This document shows, one piece after another, positions 33,770 through 43,900 of a stretch of 64,000 nt of DNA. Location of the stretch: contig JACJYR010000011.1 in the NCBI GenBank assembly GCA_020636005.1, forward strand, positions 62,001 through 126,000, written 5' to 3'. A program made the position numbers and the translations under genes. The stretch comes from Lewinellaceae bacterium (GTDB lineage: Bacteria > Bacteroidota > Bacteroidia > Chitinophagales > Saprospiraceae). Under the pieces are notes generated by a model, which saw nothing but the letters and a program-made list of their open reading frames with translations, searched no databases and was not told the DNA's origin. Each line of letters begins with the position of its first letter. Positions within the stretch are counted from its first letter, which is position 1.

Positions 33770-35839
33770 TTACTTTCGCCCAAAGAGACTTCCCACCCAC
33801 TCAAACACCCTGAATTTTCCGTCCCTGGGGCGCTGCTCATTTTCCCCTGTCCCCCCATTTGCCGGCGCCGATAACGTGGAGTTGCAATCCTGCATATAGG
33901 CAATGAAATCCGAACCCAATTCAGCAGAGAAGCCGGGTGCCAGGGTGATGCTCGTTCCGGCCCGGAACACGACGGTCGTACTGGCGGCAACCGTTATGTT
34001 GCCCATTGTCGCCAAAGTATTGCTGGCGCTGACCGTTTCCATATCAGCCGGGTTGAGCGTAAGCGTAAAATTCAGGGGGCAGGGGTCGCCCAAGCCGGAA
34101 ATGGCAATCGTGTTAATGCCGCTGCCTGCATTGGAATTGACGGTCACATGTCCACTATAAACCGTTTGCGCAAGGGGCGCAAAAGTGACCGTGACGATTT
34201 TGCTGCCGGAAGGCGGGATGATCCCACCGCTCCAGTTGCCCGTAAAGACAGGGAATGGGTAGGAAATGGAACTGACGACAAGGGGTGCATTGCCCGGATT
34301 GCTGATGGTAAAAGTGCGTTGCAAGGTGCTGCCGACCGGCACCGTACCAAAGGCCAGGTTGCCACTTAAAGCGATAGAACTGGAAGCACCCACCTGCAAT
34401 AGTTTCACATTGCGGGTGGTCACCGCACCGTTGGTCAACACGACGGAGACGGTCTGCGAGACATAGCCCGAAGCGGAGTAAACAACGTTGAAAGTTCCTG
34501 CCGTTGGCTGCCCGGTGGCATAGTTGCCGGTGAGCCCGGTGGTCGTGCTGTTGAGCGGGTCGGAATACTGGATGGCCACGCTTGCCCCAATGATGTTGGC
34601 ATTCGTCACACTGTCCTTGACGCTGCCTTCCAGGAAACAGGCTGGGACATAAGTAGGGGTCAAAATATACAACACCCCGGTATCTGCATTCGATAAGTCT
34701 TTGTTTTCGGAAATGTTGGTTACCAACAGATTGCCGGAAGGCAGGTAGGGATAAACGCCCCAAGCCCCTTCAAAATGGTCACCCGGCACCGGGAACGGAG
34801 GCGTCTGGTAGGTGTCGAACCGTCCGGTCTGGATCAGGTTGCCGGGGCGGGAAACATCCGTGATGGTCATGCCGTCCTCATACCAGGAAGTGATGGCAAA
34901 ATTCCCCTTCACGTAGGTATTATGGACGATGGAATTGGCAGTGGTGGTCCGTATTTTGTCCATTAGCATGATGTCGGTCGGGTCGCTCACGTCGTAGGCC
35001 GCCAGGAAGGAGTTCGGCTTTTCATCAGTGGTGAAGGCATATTGATGATTGACGGACAGCCAGGTATTGTGTGTATAGGCATTGGGGGTGGTAATGTTGC
35101 CGAGCAGGGTTGGCAGGGTGTCCACGCCATCGTTGGGGTTCGTCTGAAACTTCACGATGGCCATTTTCCCAGCAATGATGAGGGCAGCATACAGGGTGTC
35201 CTTGTGGACATAACCGTCGTGGACGTAGTTCGAACAGTATTTATCCTTATAGACCGGAGCCGCCGGGTTGCTGAGGCTGAAGCGCAAAGCCCCGTCGCAG
35301 CCTACACCGGTGGCTCCGTACAAGTAGAGCATGGAGCGGACAGAGTCCACATGCAGCGAATGCACCCTTTGCAATTTATTGTCAATACCAGGGTCAGAAG
35401 CGCCGGCGGCATGGTACTTCGTCACCGTGGTGGGGGGCGTACCTGGCAGCCCGGACAAGTCCACGATGCCCAGGCCACCGGTTTGGGAGCCAAAAGGGGG
35501 CGGGTTGCCGGGGGGCGTCAGCCCCTCCGAGGTGATGTAGGCGTAATTGCCGAAAGTCCTCACCTCCCGCCATGAGCTGTTGATGGAGTCTTTCAACTGA
35601 ACCCCCACCCGGAAACAATTGGCGGGATCGGTCACGTCCACGATGACCAATCCCTTGGAAGCGCCCACCAGGGCATATTCTTTCCCCCCTTTCTTGAACC
35701 CCCAAACATTGGAAAGCTCCTGACCGGGAAACCGGATGGTGTCCCTCAACACGATGTTTTGGTTTTGGGAGAACAAGTTGAAGCTCCCTGTCAGGAGCAG
35801 CAGAAGCATGAAAACGAGAACCGTGTACCTTTTTTGCAT
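33770..35839 (-). CDS. Secreted choice-of-anchor B / LVIVD propeller protein with internal GCX-type module
   Basis: Protein of 689 aa with a signal peptide (MQKRYTVLVFMLLLLLTGSFNLFSQ). Residues about 30-395 carry LVIVD-type propeller repeats (GLVIVDVTDPANCFRVG, GLGIVDLSGLPG) of the choice-of-anchor B family. A carboxypeptidase-regulatory-like Ig domain follows (about 400-475, GSVKDSVTNANIIGASVAI), then a choice-of-anchor D/ASPM-like Ig domain (about 478-580, FGTVPVGSTLQRTFTISN). The shared terminal module spans about 583-655 (VFRAGTSITLAPGFSAELGSDF, then QDC). It is followed by about 34 more residues, mostly polar (NGGTGENEQRPRDGKF) and ending EWVGSLFGRK, whereas in most of the other proteins the module ends at or within one or two residues of Cys. 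A late frameshift or stop loss would explain this. Function unknown beyond being a secreted scaffold. Confidence 0.85.
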   Translation of the reverse strand: MQKRYTVLVFMLLLLLTGSFNLFSQNQNIVLRDTIRFPGQELSNVWGFKKGGKEYALVGASKGLVIVDVTDPANCFRVGVQLKDSINSSWREVRTFGNYAYITSEGLTPPGNPPPFGSQTGGLGIVDLSGLPGTPPTTVTKYHAAGASDPGIDNKLQRVHSLHVDSVRSMLYLYGATGVGCDGALRFSLSNPAAPVYKDKYCSNYVHDGYVHKDTLYAALIIAGKMAIVKFQTNPNDGVDTLPTLLGNITTPNAYTHNTWLSVNHQYAFTTDEKPNSFLAAYDVSDPTDIMLMDKIRTTTANSIVHNTYVKGNFAITSWYEDGMTITDVSRPGNLIQTGRFDTYQTPPFPVPGDHFEGAWGVYPYLPSGNLLVTNISENKDLSNADTGVLYILTPTYVPACFLEGSVKDSVTNANIIGASVAIQYSDPLNSTTTGLTGNYATGQPTAGTFNVVYSASGYVSQTVSVVLTNGAVTTRNVKLLQVGASSSIALSGNLAFGTVPVGSTLQRTFTISNPGNAPLVVSSISYPFPVFTGNWSGGIIPPSGSKIVTVTFAPLAQTVYSGHVTVNSNAGSGINTIAISGLGDPCPLNFTLTLNPADMETVSASNTLATMGNITVAASTTVVFRAGTSITLAPGFSAELGSDFIAYMQDCNSTLSAPANGGTGENEQRPRDGKFRVFEWVGSLFGRK

Positions 35840-35999
35840 GATGCCTTATTTTTGGTGAAGCTTTGGTTGGGCATCCAAAAATACATGGCACCTGGCAATA
35901 ATCCATTCGTCAACCTTGAAAGTTGAATAAACTCCGTGCGTGCTGCCGCTGCTTGTTGTTTTTTTAAATAATCAAGGCATTTTTACCAAAGTTTTGTTT

Positions 36000-38900
36000 T
36001 TACGGAAAACACCCCACCATCAGCACCTCGAACACACCTCCCAAAATTGTTTCAAAGTTGGGCTGCAATTCCACCCCGTTCCCGGCCCTGAAAACGACGC
36101 TCGTCGCATTGTCCACCCTGCCCGTGGAAGTGAGTTCCAGGTCGGCATTATAGGGCCCGTTTGGGATGGGCACCGTGTTCACCGCCAGGTTGTCCGGGCA
36201 GAAGAGGTAAATGTTGTAGTCTTCTATTTCCCCAAAACTCAAGTTGGTGTTACACCCGTCTGCGGCAGTTATTGGCCCGTAATAGGTGCTGCGCACCCGC
36301 ATGTGCCTTGTGCCAGCGGTGGCCGTTGTTGGTATGACCACATTGGCGGTCACAGTTGCACCGGTCAAGGCTTGCCCGATATTGAAAAACTCGCCCGCAT
36401 CAAGATAGCTGCCGTTGTCATTGAAATCAATATAAACGGCATAATACTGGGGATAGGCCGGCCCTGCCTTGATGGTTACTGGATACGTACCGCCCACCTG
36501 CGCCGTGGGGCCCATGCCCAAATAGTCCGAGTAGTTGCTGGCACTTGGGTTGCCGCAGCCGGTGCCGAGGTTTTGGAATCCCCCGAAGGTAAAATCCTGG
36601 ATGAAATCGCCAGAGGTACACTGGTTACTGTAAGTAGGCAGGCCGCAAGCATTCACGGTAATGCAATAGTCCTCAATTTCACCAAAAGAAGAGTTTCCGC
36701 AGGGGGCCATACCTGTGGTATATGTCAATCTGACCCTCATCCTGGTGGAGCCGATAGTGGCAGCGGCAGGCACTGGCACGTCCACCGTCCAGTTTACCGC
36801 ATTGCTGATGCCGGAGCCTGTCAGGATAAATTCCTCGCCCGCATCGGTGAAATCACCGTCTGCGTTCCAGTCGAACCATGCCTTGCATTGGTCGCCAGAG
36901 AACGGCGCACCATTAGTCACGTTCAGTGTATAAGTAGTACCTGCCGTTACCGGTGTGCTGATGCCCGTGTAGTTGGTATAGTTGCCGGGGCCGTTTTGCG
37001 CACAAGTGGAAGTATTGTTTATGGTGTTAAAAGTAACGTTGCTGATATACTCATCCCCGCTGCCGCACCCCGTGGTGGCAGATGCGGCGCAATAAGTATT
37101 GCAGTAGCAAGGCTCATTGTTGTAAGCAAGGAACACAATAGGGTTGTTTGCATAGGCAGTTAAACAGCCCGTGCTGCTCTGGAAGCGTACCTTGATGTTG
37201 TAGTTTCCAGCCACCAGATCGGAAAAGGTGGAGGAAGTTTGCCAGGTAAGGCCGTCGTTTACACTATATTCCAGGTTGCTGCCCGTGGCGTTCACCACGA
37301 TGGTGCCGTTGGGCACTGCGCAGGTGGGCTGCGTCACCGTGGGCGCTGTGACCACCGGCGGTGTTGTGCAGCCATTGACAATAATGCAATAGTCCTCTGC
37401 TTCACCATATTGAAGGGCACCGCAGGGAACTATACTACCAGTATAGGCCACCCGCACCCGCATCCTGGTATTGCCCACCACCGCCCCGGCAGGAACGGTG
37501 ATGTTTGCGGTCCAACTTATATTGTCACCTGAGGTCAGGGTATATACTTCCCCGGCATCGTTGAAATCACCGTTGGCATTCCAATCGAACCAGGCCTTGC
37601 ATTGGTCACCGCCGAATGGGCCACCGTTGGTGAGGTTCAGGGTGTAGGAGCTGCCAATATTCACCGCTGTACTGATGTTCGTGTAGTCGGTATAGCCGGC
37701 GGGGAGCGACTGTGCGCAGGTGGAGGAATTGTCGATCGTGCCGAAGGTTACGTTGGTGATGTGTTCATCCGGTGTTGCCCCGCAACCACCCGTTGTCTGG
37801 CTGGCCGCACAATAATGCGTACACATGCAGGCGTCGGTAAGGCCGGTGTTATTGATAAAATTAAAGATAGTCCGGCCCGTGGAGCCATTGGCGTCCGTCA
37901 CGACCAAAGAAACCGCATAGGGGCCGGCGGTGGGGCCAAGCACTACGCGGGGGTTGCGGATGTTGGGGTTGCTGATCCACTGCGGCGGCGGGTTGAACGA
38001 CCATTGATAGGTAGCAACCCCGTTGACGACGGAATAACTTTCCAACTGGAGGGTATCGTTGGCACAGGTGGGCGCTGCATTGTCCACCATGGGCTGCACC
38101 AGGGTGGTCGCGGAAGGTTCATACAAATCCACTTCCCAAATCCCCTTGTTGGTGGACATCCTGAGCTTACCCCCTTTGTAATAAGCCTTCATCCGCATCA
38201 CGCTCGGAAAACTGTACAGGGCAATGGGCAATCCCGTGTTGTACAGGTTCCAGTCGGGCTGTGAATTATTGCGGTACCAGACCTTGCCGGTGTTACTACT
38301 GATGTAAACGCCCCCGTCTGTGCCCAACTGGTGCATCATTTCGTTGATGGCCACGCCGTTGAGGGTGGCCGTCGTCAGGTTGGTCCAGGTAGCACCGCCA
38401 TCGGTGGATTTGAAGATTTTATTGCCGTCCGGGGCACCCCGAAAACACCACCAAAGGGTGTTGGCATCGGTACCGCTGAGGGCAATGGTGGAAACCCGGC
38501 GTTGCCCGGCAGTGGGGCCGGTGGGGTTGGCGCATTGGGTCCAAGTCGTGCCGCCATCGGTTGTTTTCCAAAGTTCGCCGTCATCGGGAGAGGGTGAGTT
38601 GATCTGGACGGTAGCATAAATAATATTGGGGTCGGTACGGCTCACTTCGATATGCAGCACTTTTGCATTCTCGTTTGGATAAGTAAACAGAGGGGTGAAA
38701 CTTGCCCCGTTATCGGTTGTTTTCCAAAATATGCTGTCTTTGCCCAGGTAATAAGTATATGCATACCGTGGGTCCCATTCCTGCTCGCCGTTTTCCATTT
38801 CCCAATATGCCTCGTTGGGAAATTTGCTCACCCCGAAATTGGTAACGGGAGAGCTGAAAGTGGCGGGCAGCATCCTGCCGCCGAGGTCAGAGTAATACGC

Positions 38901-40562
38901 CATTCCAGCATTGAAGGGATTGAGGTAACCTGTGGCCGCCTCGCCGCCGCCCATGCGCAGGTAGTCTCCCGCCGGATAGCTCTCCCGGTGGGCAGCGTTG
39001 CCGTTGTGGTAGCGGCCGCCCACCTGCACGTCTTCGTTCCAGCCCTGGTCGAAGCCCCACCAGTCAGAGCCGCCCATACCGTTGATGCGGGCCTGGTGGT
39101 TGGCGGTGGTAGAGTAAAAATCAGTTGAATAGTTGATCCCCCCATCGGTGACAATCCAGGTATCGTTGCCATTGGCCAGCATTTCCTGGATGTCCGGGTG
39201 GATTGGAATAGGCCCGCAATAGCCCCCCATCGTGGCATAAGTGCTGCCCCCGTCGGTGGACTTGAAGGAGGTGGTGGTTGCCACGATGATATGATCGGCA
39301 TTGGTATGCGAGGCTACAATGGACATATCGTAAAAGCCCTGCCCATTGGTCATGCTCAGGGGGCCTGATGTACAGGGGCCTACCAGGCCGGTTTGGGTGC
39401 TCGATGCTTTAACCGTCCAGGTTTCGCCAGCATCATCGCTGCGCATGACGCGGGGGCCGCCACTTGTCAGCAGCAGCGCATAAATGCGGTTGTTGTCGGC
39501 GGGGGTTACGGTGAGGCGGCCGCCGCCGTCGTCCGTGACGCCAGTGATCCAACCGTTGGAACGGATGCTGAAGGTCTGGCCGCCGTCGGTGGACTTCCAG
39601 AATTCGGTCAGGGTGCCCGTTTTAACCAAAACATAGACGATATTGGGATCGTCGGGTTTGAAGGCAATATCGTAAGAAAGCTTGCTGAGGATGGTCGTCC
39701 AGGTATTACCGGCGGTGCGGCGGCGCAGGCTGCTGCCGGCGGCGAGCACTATATCGCCGTTGTCAGGTTTGATTTTAATATCGTTGCAGTTGAAACCGCC
39801 CACCGTAAGTGCCTGCGACCAGGAGGCGCCCCCGTCGGTGCTGGTATGTACGCCCGTATTGTCGCCGACGTAAAAAATGCTGGTATTGGTGGGGTGGATG
39901 GCGGTGGCGCCCATGTCCGGCCCTACGAAATAGTTGAGGCCCACGGTCGTCCAGGTGAGGCCCTTGTCGGTGGATTTGCCGACGAGGCCGGTCGCCGTGC
40001 CGTAAAGCAAGGTGTTGGGATCGCTGGGGGCCACGGCGATGGAGAATATGTTGGCCTGCCAGGAGACGAGGGGCTGGGCGGCGTTGTCGTTAAAATTAAA
40101 ATAGGTGCGCAAAGGGCCTATCAGCGACCAGGTGGTACTGCTTTCGGGGATGCTGCCTTGCTGGGGCTCGAATTTGGGCAGCAGCTTGGCATCGAACAAC
40201 AGCGAGCCGTCGGGCTGTTCAAAGGGCCGAACTGCATTGCGCCAGCGCATATAATACTCCTCCCATTGGTTCTCCCGAAACTCGCCCTCGTCTTCTCCAT
40301 TCCTTATTGCTGCTTCGCGTTCTCCTTCGTGTTCGGCCTCGTAGGCTTGCTCCCATTCCTCAAATGCCTCGTCAAGTTCATGGACGTTTACCTCGATGTC
40401 GTCCCGGTAGAGTTGTCTGGCCCAATCGGGCATGTCGGGGGTTACTGGCAGTCGGTAGGCATTATTGGGTCCTTGTGCAAAACCAAGAGCGGCAAAACCG
40501 GCAAAAAGAAGCAACAGGCAGGATTTTTTGAAGTTGAAAAGGGTGCTGTTGAATGTTCTCAT
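36000..40562 (-). CDS. Giant secreted sortilin/BNR-type propeller protein with GEVED domains and GCX-type C-terminal module
   Basis: Protein of 1520 aa. After the signal peptide (ending near LGFAQ) comes a highly acidic, helical segment (about 50-115, EEWEQAYEAEHEGEREAA). Next is a ten-bladed-type propeller (about 130-830) with many asp-box motifs (KSTDKGLTW, TSTDGGASW, KTTDGGTTW) as in sortilin/VPS10 and glycosyl-hydrolase BNR families. Then follow a PKD-like domain (about 825-910), a GEVED domain (about 911-1062), one VTAPTVTQPTCAVP module (about 1064-1150), two more GEVED domains (about 1151-1300 and 1307-1452, each with FDWNADGDF or similar and GEIEDYCI), and the terminal module ending VGCFP. 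No sialidase catalytic residues were recognised, so binding rather than hydrolysis is more likely. Related to the 40964 and 56390 proteins. Confidence 0.88.
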   Translation of the reverse strand: MRTFNSTLFNFKKSCLLLLFAGFAALGFAQGPNNAYRLPVTPDMPDWARQLYRDDIEVNVHELDEAFEEWEQAYEAEHEGEREAAIRNGEDEGEFRENQWEEYYMRWRNAVRPFEQPDGSLLFDAKLLPKFEPQQGSIPESSTTWSLIGPLRTYFNFNDNAAQPLVSWQANIFSIAVAPSDPNTLLYGTATGLVGKSTDKGLTWTTVGLNYFVGPDMGATAIHPTNTSIFYVGDNTGVHTSTDGGASWSQALTVGGFNCNDIKIKPDNGDIVLAAGSSLRRRTAGNTWTTILSKLSYDIAFKPDDPNIVYVLVKTGTLTEFWKSTDGGQTFSIRSNGWITGVTDDGGGRLTVTPADNNRIYALLLTSGGPRVMRSDDAGETWTVKASSTQTGLVGPCTSGPLSMTNGQGFYDMSIVASHTNADHIIVATTTSFKSTDGGSTYATMGGYCGPIPIHPDIQEMLANGNDTWIVTDGGINYSTDFYSTTANHQARINGMGGSDWWGFDQGWNEDVQVGGRYHNGNAAHRESYPAGDYLRMGGGEAATGYLNPFNAGMAYYSDLGGRMLPATFSSPVTNFGVSKFPNEAYWEMENGEQEWDPRYAYTYYLGKDSIFWKTTDNGASFTPLFTYPNENAKVLHIEVSRTDPNIIYATVQINSPSPDDGELWKTTDGGTTWTQCANPTGPTAGQRRVSTIALSGTDANTLWWCFRGAPDGNKIFKSTDGGATWTNLTTATLNGVAINEMMHQLGTDGGVYISSNTGKVWYRNNSQPDWNLYNTGLPIALYSFPSVMRMKAYYKGGKLRMSTNKGIWEVDLYEPSATTLVQPMVDNAAPTCANDTLQLESYSVVNGVATYQWSFNPPPQWISNPNIRNPRVVLGPTAGPYAVSLVVTDANGSTGRTIFNFINNTGLTDACMCTHYCAASQTTGGCGATPDEHITNVTFGTIDNSSTCAQSLPAGYTDYTNISTAVNIGSSYTLNLTNGGPFGGDQCKAWFDWNANGDFNDAGEVYTLTSGDNISWTANITVPAGAVVGNTRMRVRVAYTGSIVPCGALQYGEAEDYCIIVNGCTTPPVVTAPTVTQPTCAVPNGTIVVNATGSNLEYSVNDGLTWQTSSTFSDLVAGNYNIKVRFQSSTGCLTAYANNPIVFLAYNNEPCYCNTYCAASATTGCGSGDEYISNVTFNTINNTSTCAQNGPGNYTNYTGISTPVTAGTTYTLNVTNGAPFSGDQCKAWFDWNADGDFTDAGEEFILTGSGISNAVNWTVDVPVPAAATIGSTRMRVRLTYTTGMAPCGNSSFGEIEDYCITVNACGLPTYSNQCTSGDFIQDFTFGGFQNLGTGCGNPSASNYSDYLGMGPTAQVGGTYPVTIKAGPAYPQYYAVYIDFNDNGSYLDAGEFFNIGQALTGATVTANVVIPTTATAGTRHMRVRSTYYGPITAADGCNTNLSFGEIEDYNIYLFCPDNLAVNTVPIPNGPYNADLELTSTGRVDNATSVVFRAGNGVELQPNFETILGGVFEVLMVGCFP

Positions 40563-40609
40563 TTTGTTGAAATTTAGTGTTAAACTGCCCCACGGCTGGT
40601 TTTACAGTA

Positions 40610-40721
40610 GCCGTGAAATGATAGGAATATAGAAATTGGAGTTCACTTAATCAATTGGTTTACAGTCAATTTATCAGTTTCATAGTTTAACTTAATTTCT
40701 TAAAACCTATCATTTCACGGC
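40610..40721. repeat. 112-bp inverted-repeat element
   Basis: GCCGTGAAATGATAGG (40610-40625) is repeated perfectly in inverted orientation at 40706-40721. The similarity resumes inward after a short mismatch with AGAAATT on both arms, giving imperfect ends of about 28 bp. The interior of about 55 bp is AT-rich with no coding capacity. No clear target duplication was seen. MITE-like in form. Apart from this element and the hairpin at 40842, the 401-bp gap 40563-40963 shows nothing else. Confidence 0.6.
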
Positions 40722-40841
40722 AATAACCGACCTATAAACCCTCCATGATTACGGCATAAATCAATAAAATGGGAAGATAATATTTTAGCCCAAAGATTCT
40801 ATTGTCGGCAAGGATAAAAGAAGGGGAAAAGGCAAAAAAAT

Positions 40842-40873
40842 GGGGCAAACCAAGGCATAGCTTGGTTTGCCCC
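40842..40873 (-). terminator. Terminator hairpin, family GGGGCAAACCA, copy 2
   Basis: Perfect 12-bp arms GGGGCAAACCAA / TTGGTTTGCCCC with an 8-base loop, followed on the minus strand by a T-run (A7 at 40834-40840). It lies about 90 bases downstream of the stop at 40964. Confidence 0.75.
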
Positions 40874-40963
40874 AAATAAGGAATTGTCACCATAGTGCAA
40901 CAATCTATCAGGGGTGTTCGCTGGAAAAATTTTCATTCCATACACCCCTCCGAAGGGTCTTTC

Positions 40964-43900
40964 TCAGGGTGTGCAACCCGTCAAAATAATTTCAAAAATA
41001 CCGCCCAAAATCACTTCAAAATTGGCCTGTAGCTCCGTCGAGGTATTGGCGCCAAAAATCACGTTGCCGCCATTTGGCACCGTACCAATAGAGGTAACAG
41101 CATTTTGCGCCTGGTAAGTACCGCTTGTAATTGGGTTGGCATTCACAGCAAGGGTAGGAGGACAACTGGCTGCCGAAGCGACGGTGATGCAATAGTCTTC
41201 TATTTCACCATAGGAAGACACCCCACAAGGCGCCATGCCCGTGTTCCAGGTCACCCTGACCCGCATCCGGGTAGAGCCAAGCGTGGCCCCGCCGGGAACG
41301 GGTACGCTCACCGTCCAGTTTTGTGCGTTGTTGGTGCCCGAGCCCGTAAGGATAAATTCCTCGCCGGCATCTGTGAAATCGCCGTCTGCGTTCCAGTCGA
41401 AATAAGCCCTGCACTCGTCTCCGCTGAAGGGGTTGCCGTTGGTCACGTTCAGGGTGTAGGCCGTACTCTTGTTCACCGTGGTGCTGATGCCTGTGTAATC
41501 GGTATAGTTGTTAGTACCGTTTTGTGGGCAAGTGGAAGTATTGTTTATCGTATTGAACGTCACGTTGCTGATAAACTCATCGCCTGCACCGCAGCCCGTG
41601 GTAGCAGATGCAGCACAGTAAGTATTGGCGGTACATGGCTCTCCCAAGATGGTGATACAGTAGTCCTCCGTTTCGCCATAACTGGCCACGCCACAGGGCG
41701 CCATGCCCGAGGTCCAGGTCACCCTGACCCGCATCCGGGTAGAGCCAAGCGTGGCCCCGCCGGGAACGGGTACGCTCACCGTCCAGTTTTGTGCGTTGTT
41801 GGTGCCAGAGCCCGTCAGGGTGAATTCCTCGCCGGCATCGGTAAAAACACCGTTTGCATTCCAATCAAACCATGCCTTGCACTGGTCGCCAGTGAACGGC
41901 CCGCCGTTGGTCACGTTCAGGGTGTAGGAGGTGCCGGTGCTTACCGTCGTGCTGATGCCCGTGTAATCGGTATAGCCGTCCGTATCATCACCACATACGG
42001 ATGTGTTGTTGATAGTTGCAAAAGTCACGTTGCTGATAAACTCATCCCCCGTGCACCCTGCCGTGGTTGCAGAGACAGTACAGTAGTTATTGGAGGTGCA
42101 GGGATTACCACAGCCTGTGGGTGCGTTCAACACGACCGGGTTCATGCCGTAGGAGGCCATACAGGTCGGGTTGGCCTGCAGGCGCACTTTTATGGTGTAG
42201 CTGCCGGCAGCCAGGCTGGAAAACGTGTTGGATGCCTGCCAGTTGGTGCCGTTGTTCACGCTGTATTCCAGGGTGCCGCCGCCTGTGGCGTTCACTACGA
42301 TGGTGCCCGTCGGAACGGCACAGGTTGGCTGCGTCACCGTCGGGGCGGTAACGACAGGCGGGGTGCAGCCGGCGCTATTGATAGTGATGCAGTAGTCCTC
42401 CGTTTCACCAAAAGAAGACACCCCGCAGGGCGCCATGCCCGTAGTAAAGGTAAGCCTGACCCGCATCCGGGTAGAGGCAAGCGTGGCCCCGCCGGGTACG
42501 GGTACGCTCACCGTCCAGTTTTGTGCGTTGTTGGTGCCCGAGCCCGTCAGGGTGAATTCCTCGCCGGCATCGGTAAAAACACCGTTTGCGTTCCAATCAA
42601 ACCATGCCTTGCACTGGTCGCCCCCGAAAGGGTTGCCGTTGGTCACGTTCAGGGTGTAGGAGGTGCCGGTGTTCACGGTGGTGCTGATACCTGTGTAATT
42701 GGTATAGTTGCCGGCGCCGTTTTGGGCACAAGTGGAAGTATTGTTTATCGTGTTGAAGGTCACGTTGCTGATAAACTCATCGCCTGCACCGCAGCCCGTG
42801 GTGGCAGATGCTGCGCAATAGGCAAAGGCGATACAGGGAGCGCCACCTTCCGTAAAGAAGCTTTCCTCCGAGCAACCGACGGCATTGCCATTGGCATTGT
42901 AAGGTTTAATAGTCACATATATAAACGTGCCCATCGGGAAATCGCCAGGCGGGTTATAAGTTGTCACATTGCCCACGTCGAAGTTGTTCAAAATATCCGT
43001 GCCGCCAGATGTGGTGCCTACGTCGAGGCGGTAGCCCGTCGGGTTGTTGGTGGCAGCCGACCAGGTCAGTGCGCTCGTGACCGGAACGCCGACAGCCCCG
43101 TTGGCAGGGGTGGTAAGACTGGAGCAAGATGGGAATAGTCCCAGTTGGAGGGTGGCCGTGTAAAGCCCTCGTCCATGAGTGGCAGCCGCAATCAGGTTGT
43201 CGGCAACCCGGTACTGCAACATGTCCACCCTTACATTGGCCAATCCTATGTTGGTGGGGTCCCAATCAGTCGTTCCGCCATTGATGTTGTCGGTAGACCA
43301 AACACCCAATTCAGTTGCAATCAAAGCCTGATCCGGGTTGTTCGGGTTGAAAATACCCCAGCGCACGGGCATGTCGGGCAGGTTGCCCTCAAAGCTTGTC
43401 CATGTTCCCGTATTGCCTGCAATAGAAAGCTGGTAAATGCTGTTGACGCCGTAATTGGAGCGGCAAACCATCAGGCGGTTTTGGTTGGTAGGATCCACAT
43501 CTATGGAAGAAACATAAGCACCGCCCGGAGGGGTAAAAGTAGTAACCGTGGGGGTGCCGGTGTGGGCATTGTCCACCCGGTACACGTTGCCCGCGTCATC
43601 GCCCATCCATACCCTGTTGGCCGTGACGGGATCAACCGTGACCGCCGATACCTGCCCCGCAAAACCGGCATTGATTACTACAAAGGTAGAACCGCCTGTG
43701 CTGGGGTCGTCCCAACGCAAATAAGAACCTTGGACATCGGAAGCATACAACTTGTTCTGGGTGTTGTCATAGTCGGTTGGGTTTATAAACATCCCATTGT
43801 TGTTGAAGCCCGGGTATGCGGCAATGGAAGTCCCTCCGTTCAGGCTTACAGCGTAGTTGTTGCGGGTAAAGGCTGAGATTTGAATATTGGGGTTGTCCTG

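Noticed and set aside
36000..40562. Sialidase activity from asp-box repeats
   Set aside because: Asp-boxes alone define the propeller; the Arg triad and other catalytic residues of sialidases were not recognisable.
41105..43138. 677-codon open frame on the plus strand opposite the 40964-45535 gene (similar ones at 46159-47496, 24027-25280, 51311-53347 and 20241-21416)
   Set aside because: They are antisense shadows in the frame complementary to Gly/Thr/Asn-rich repeats. The products have no signal peptide or domain, are rich in Arg, Gly, Val and His, and mirror exactly the repeats of the real genes.
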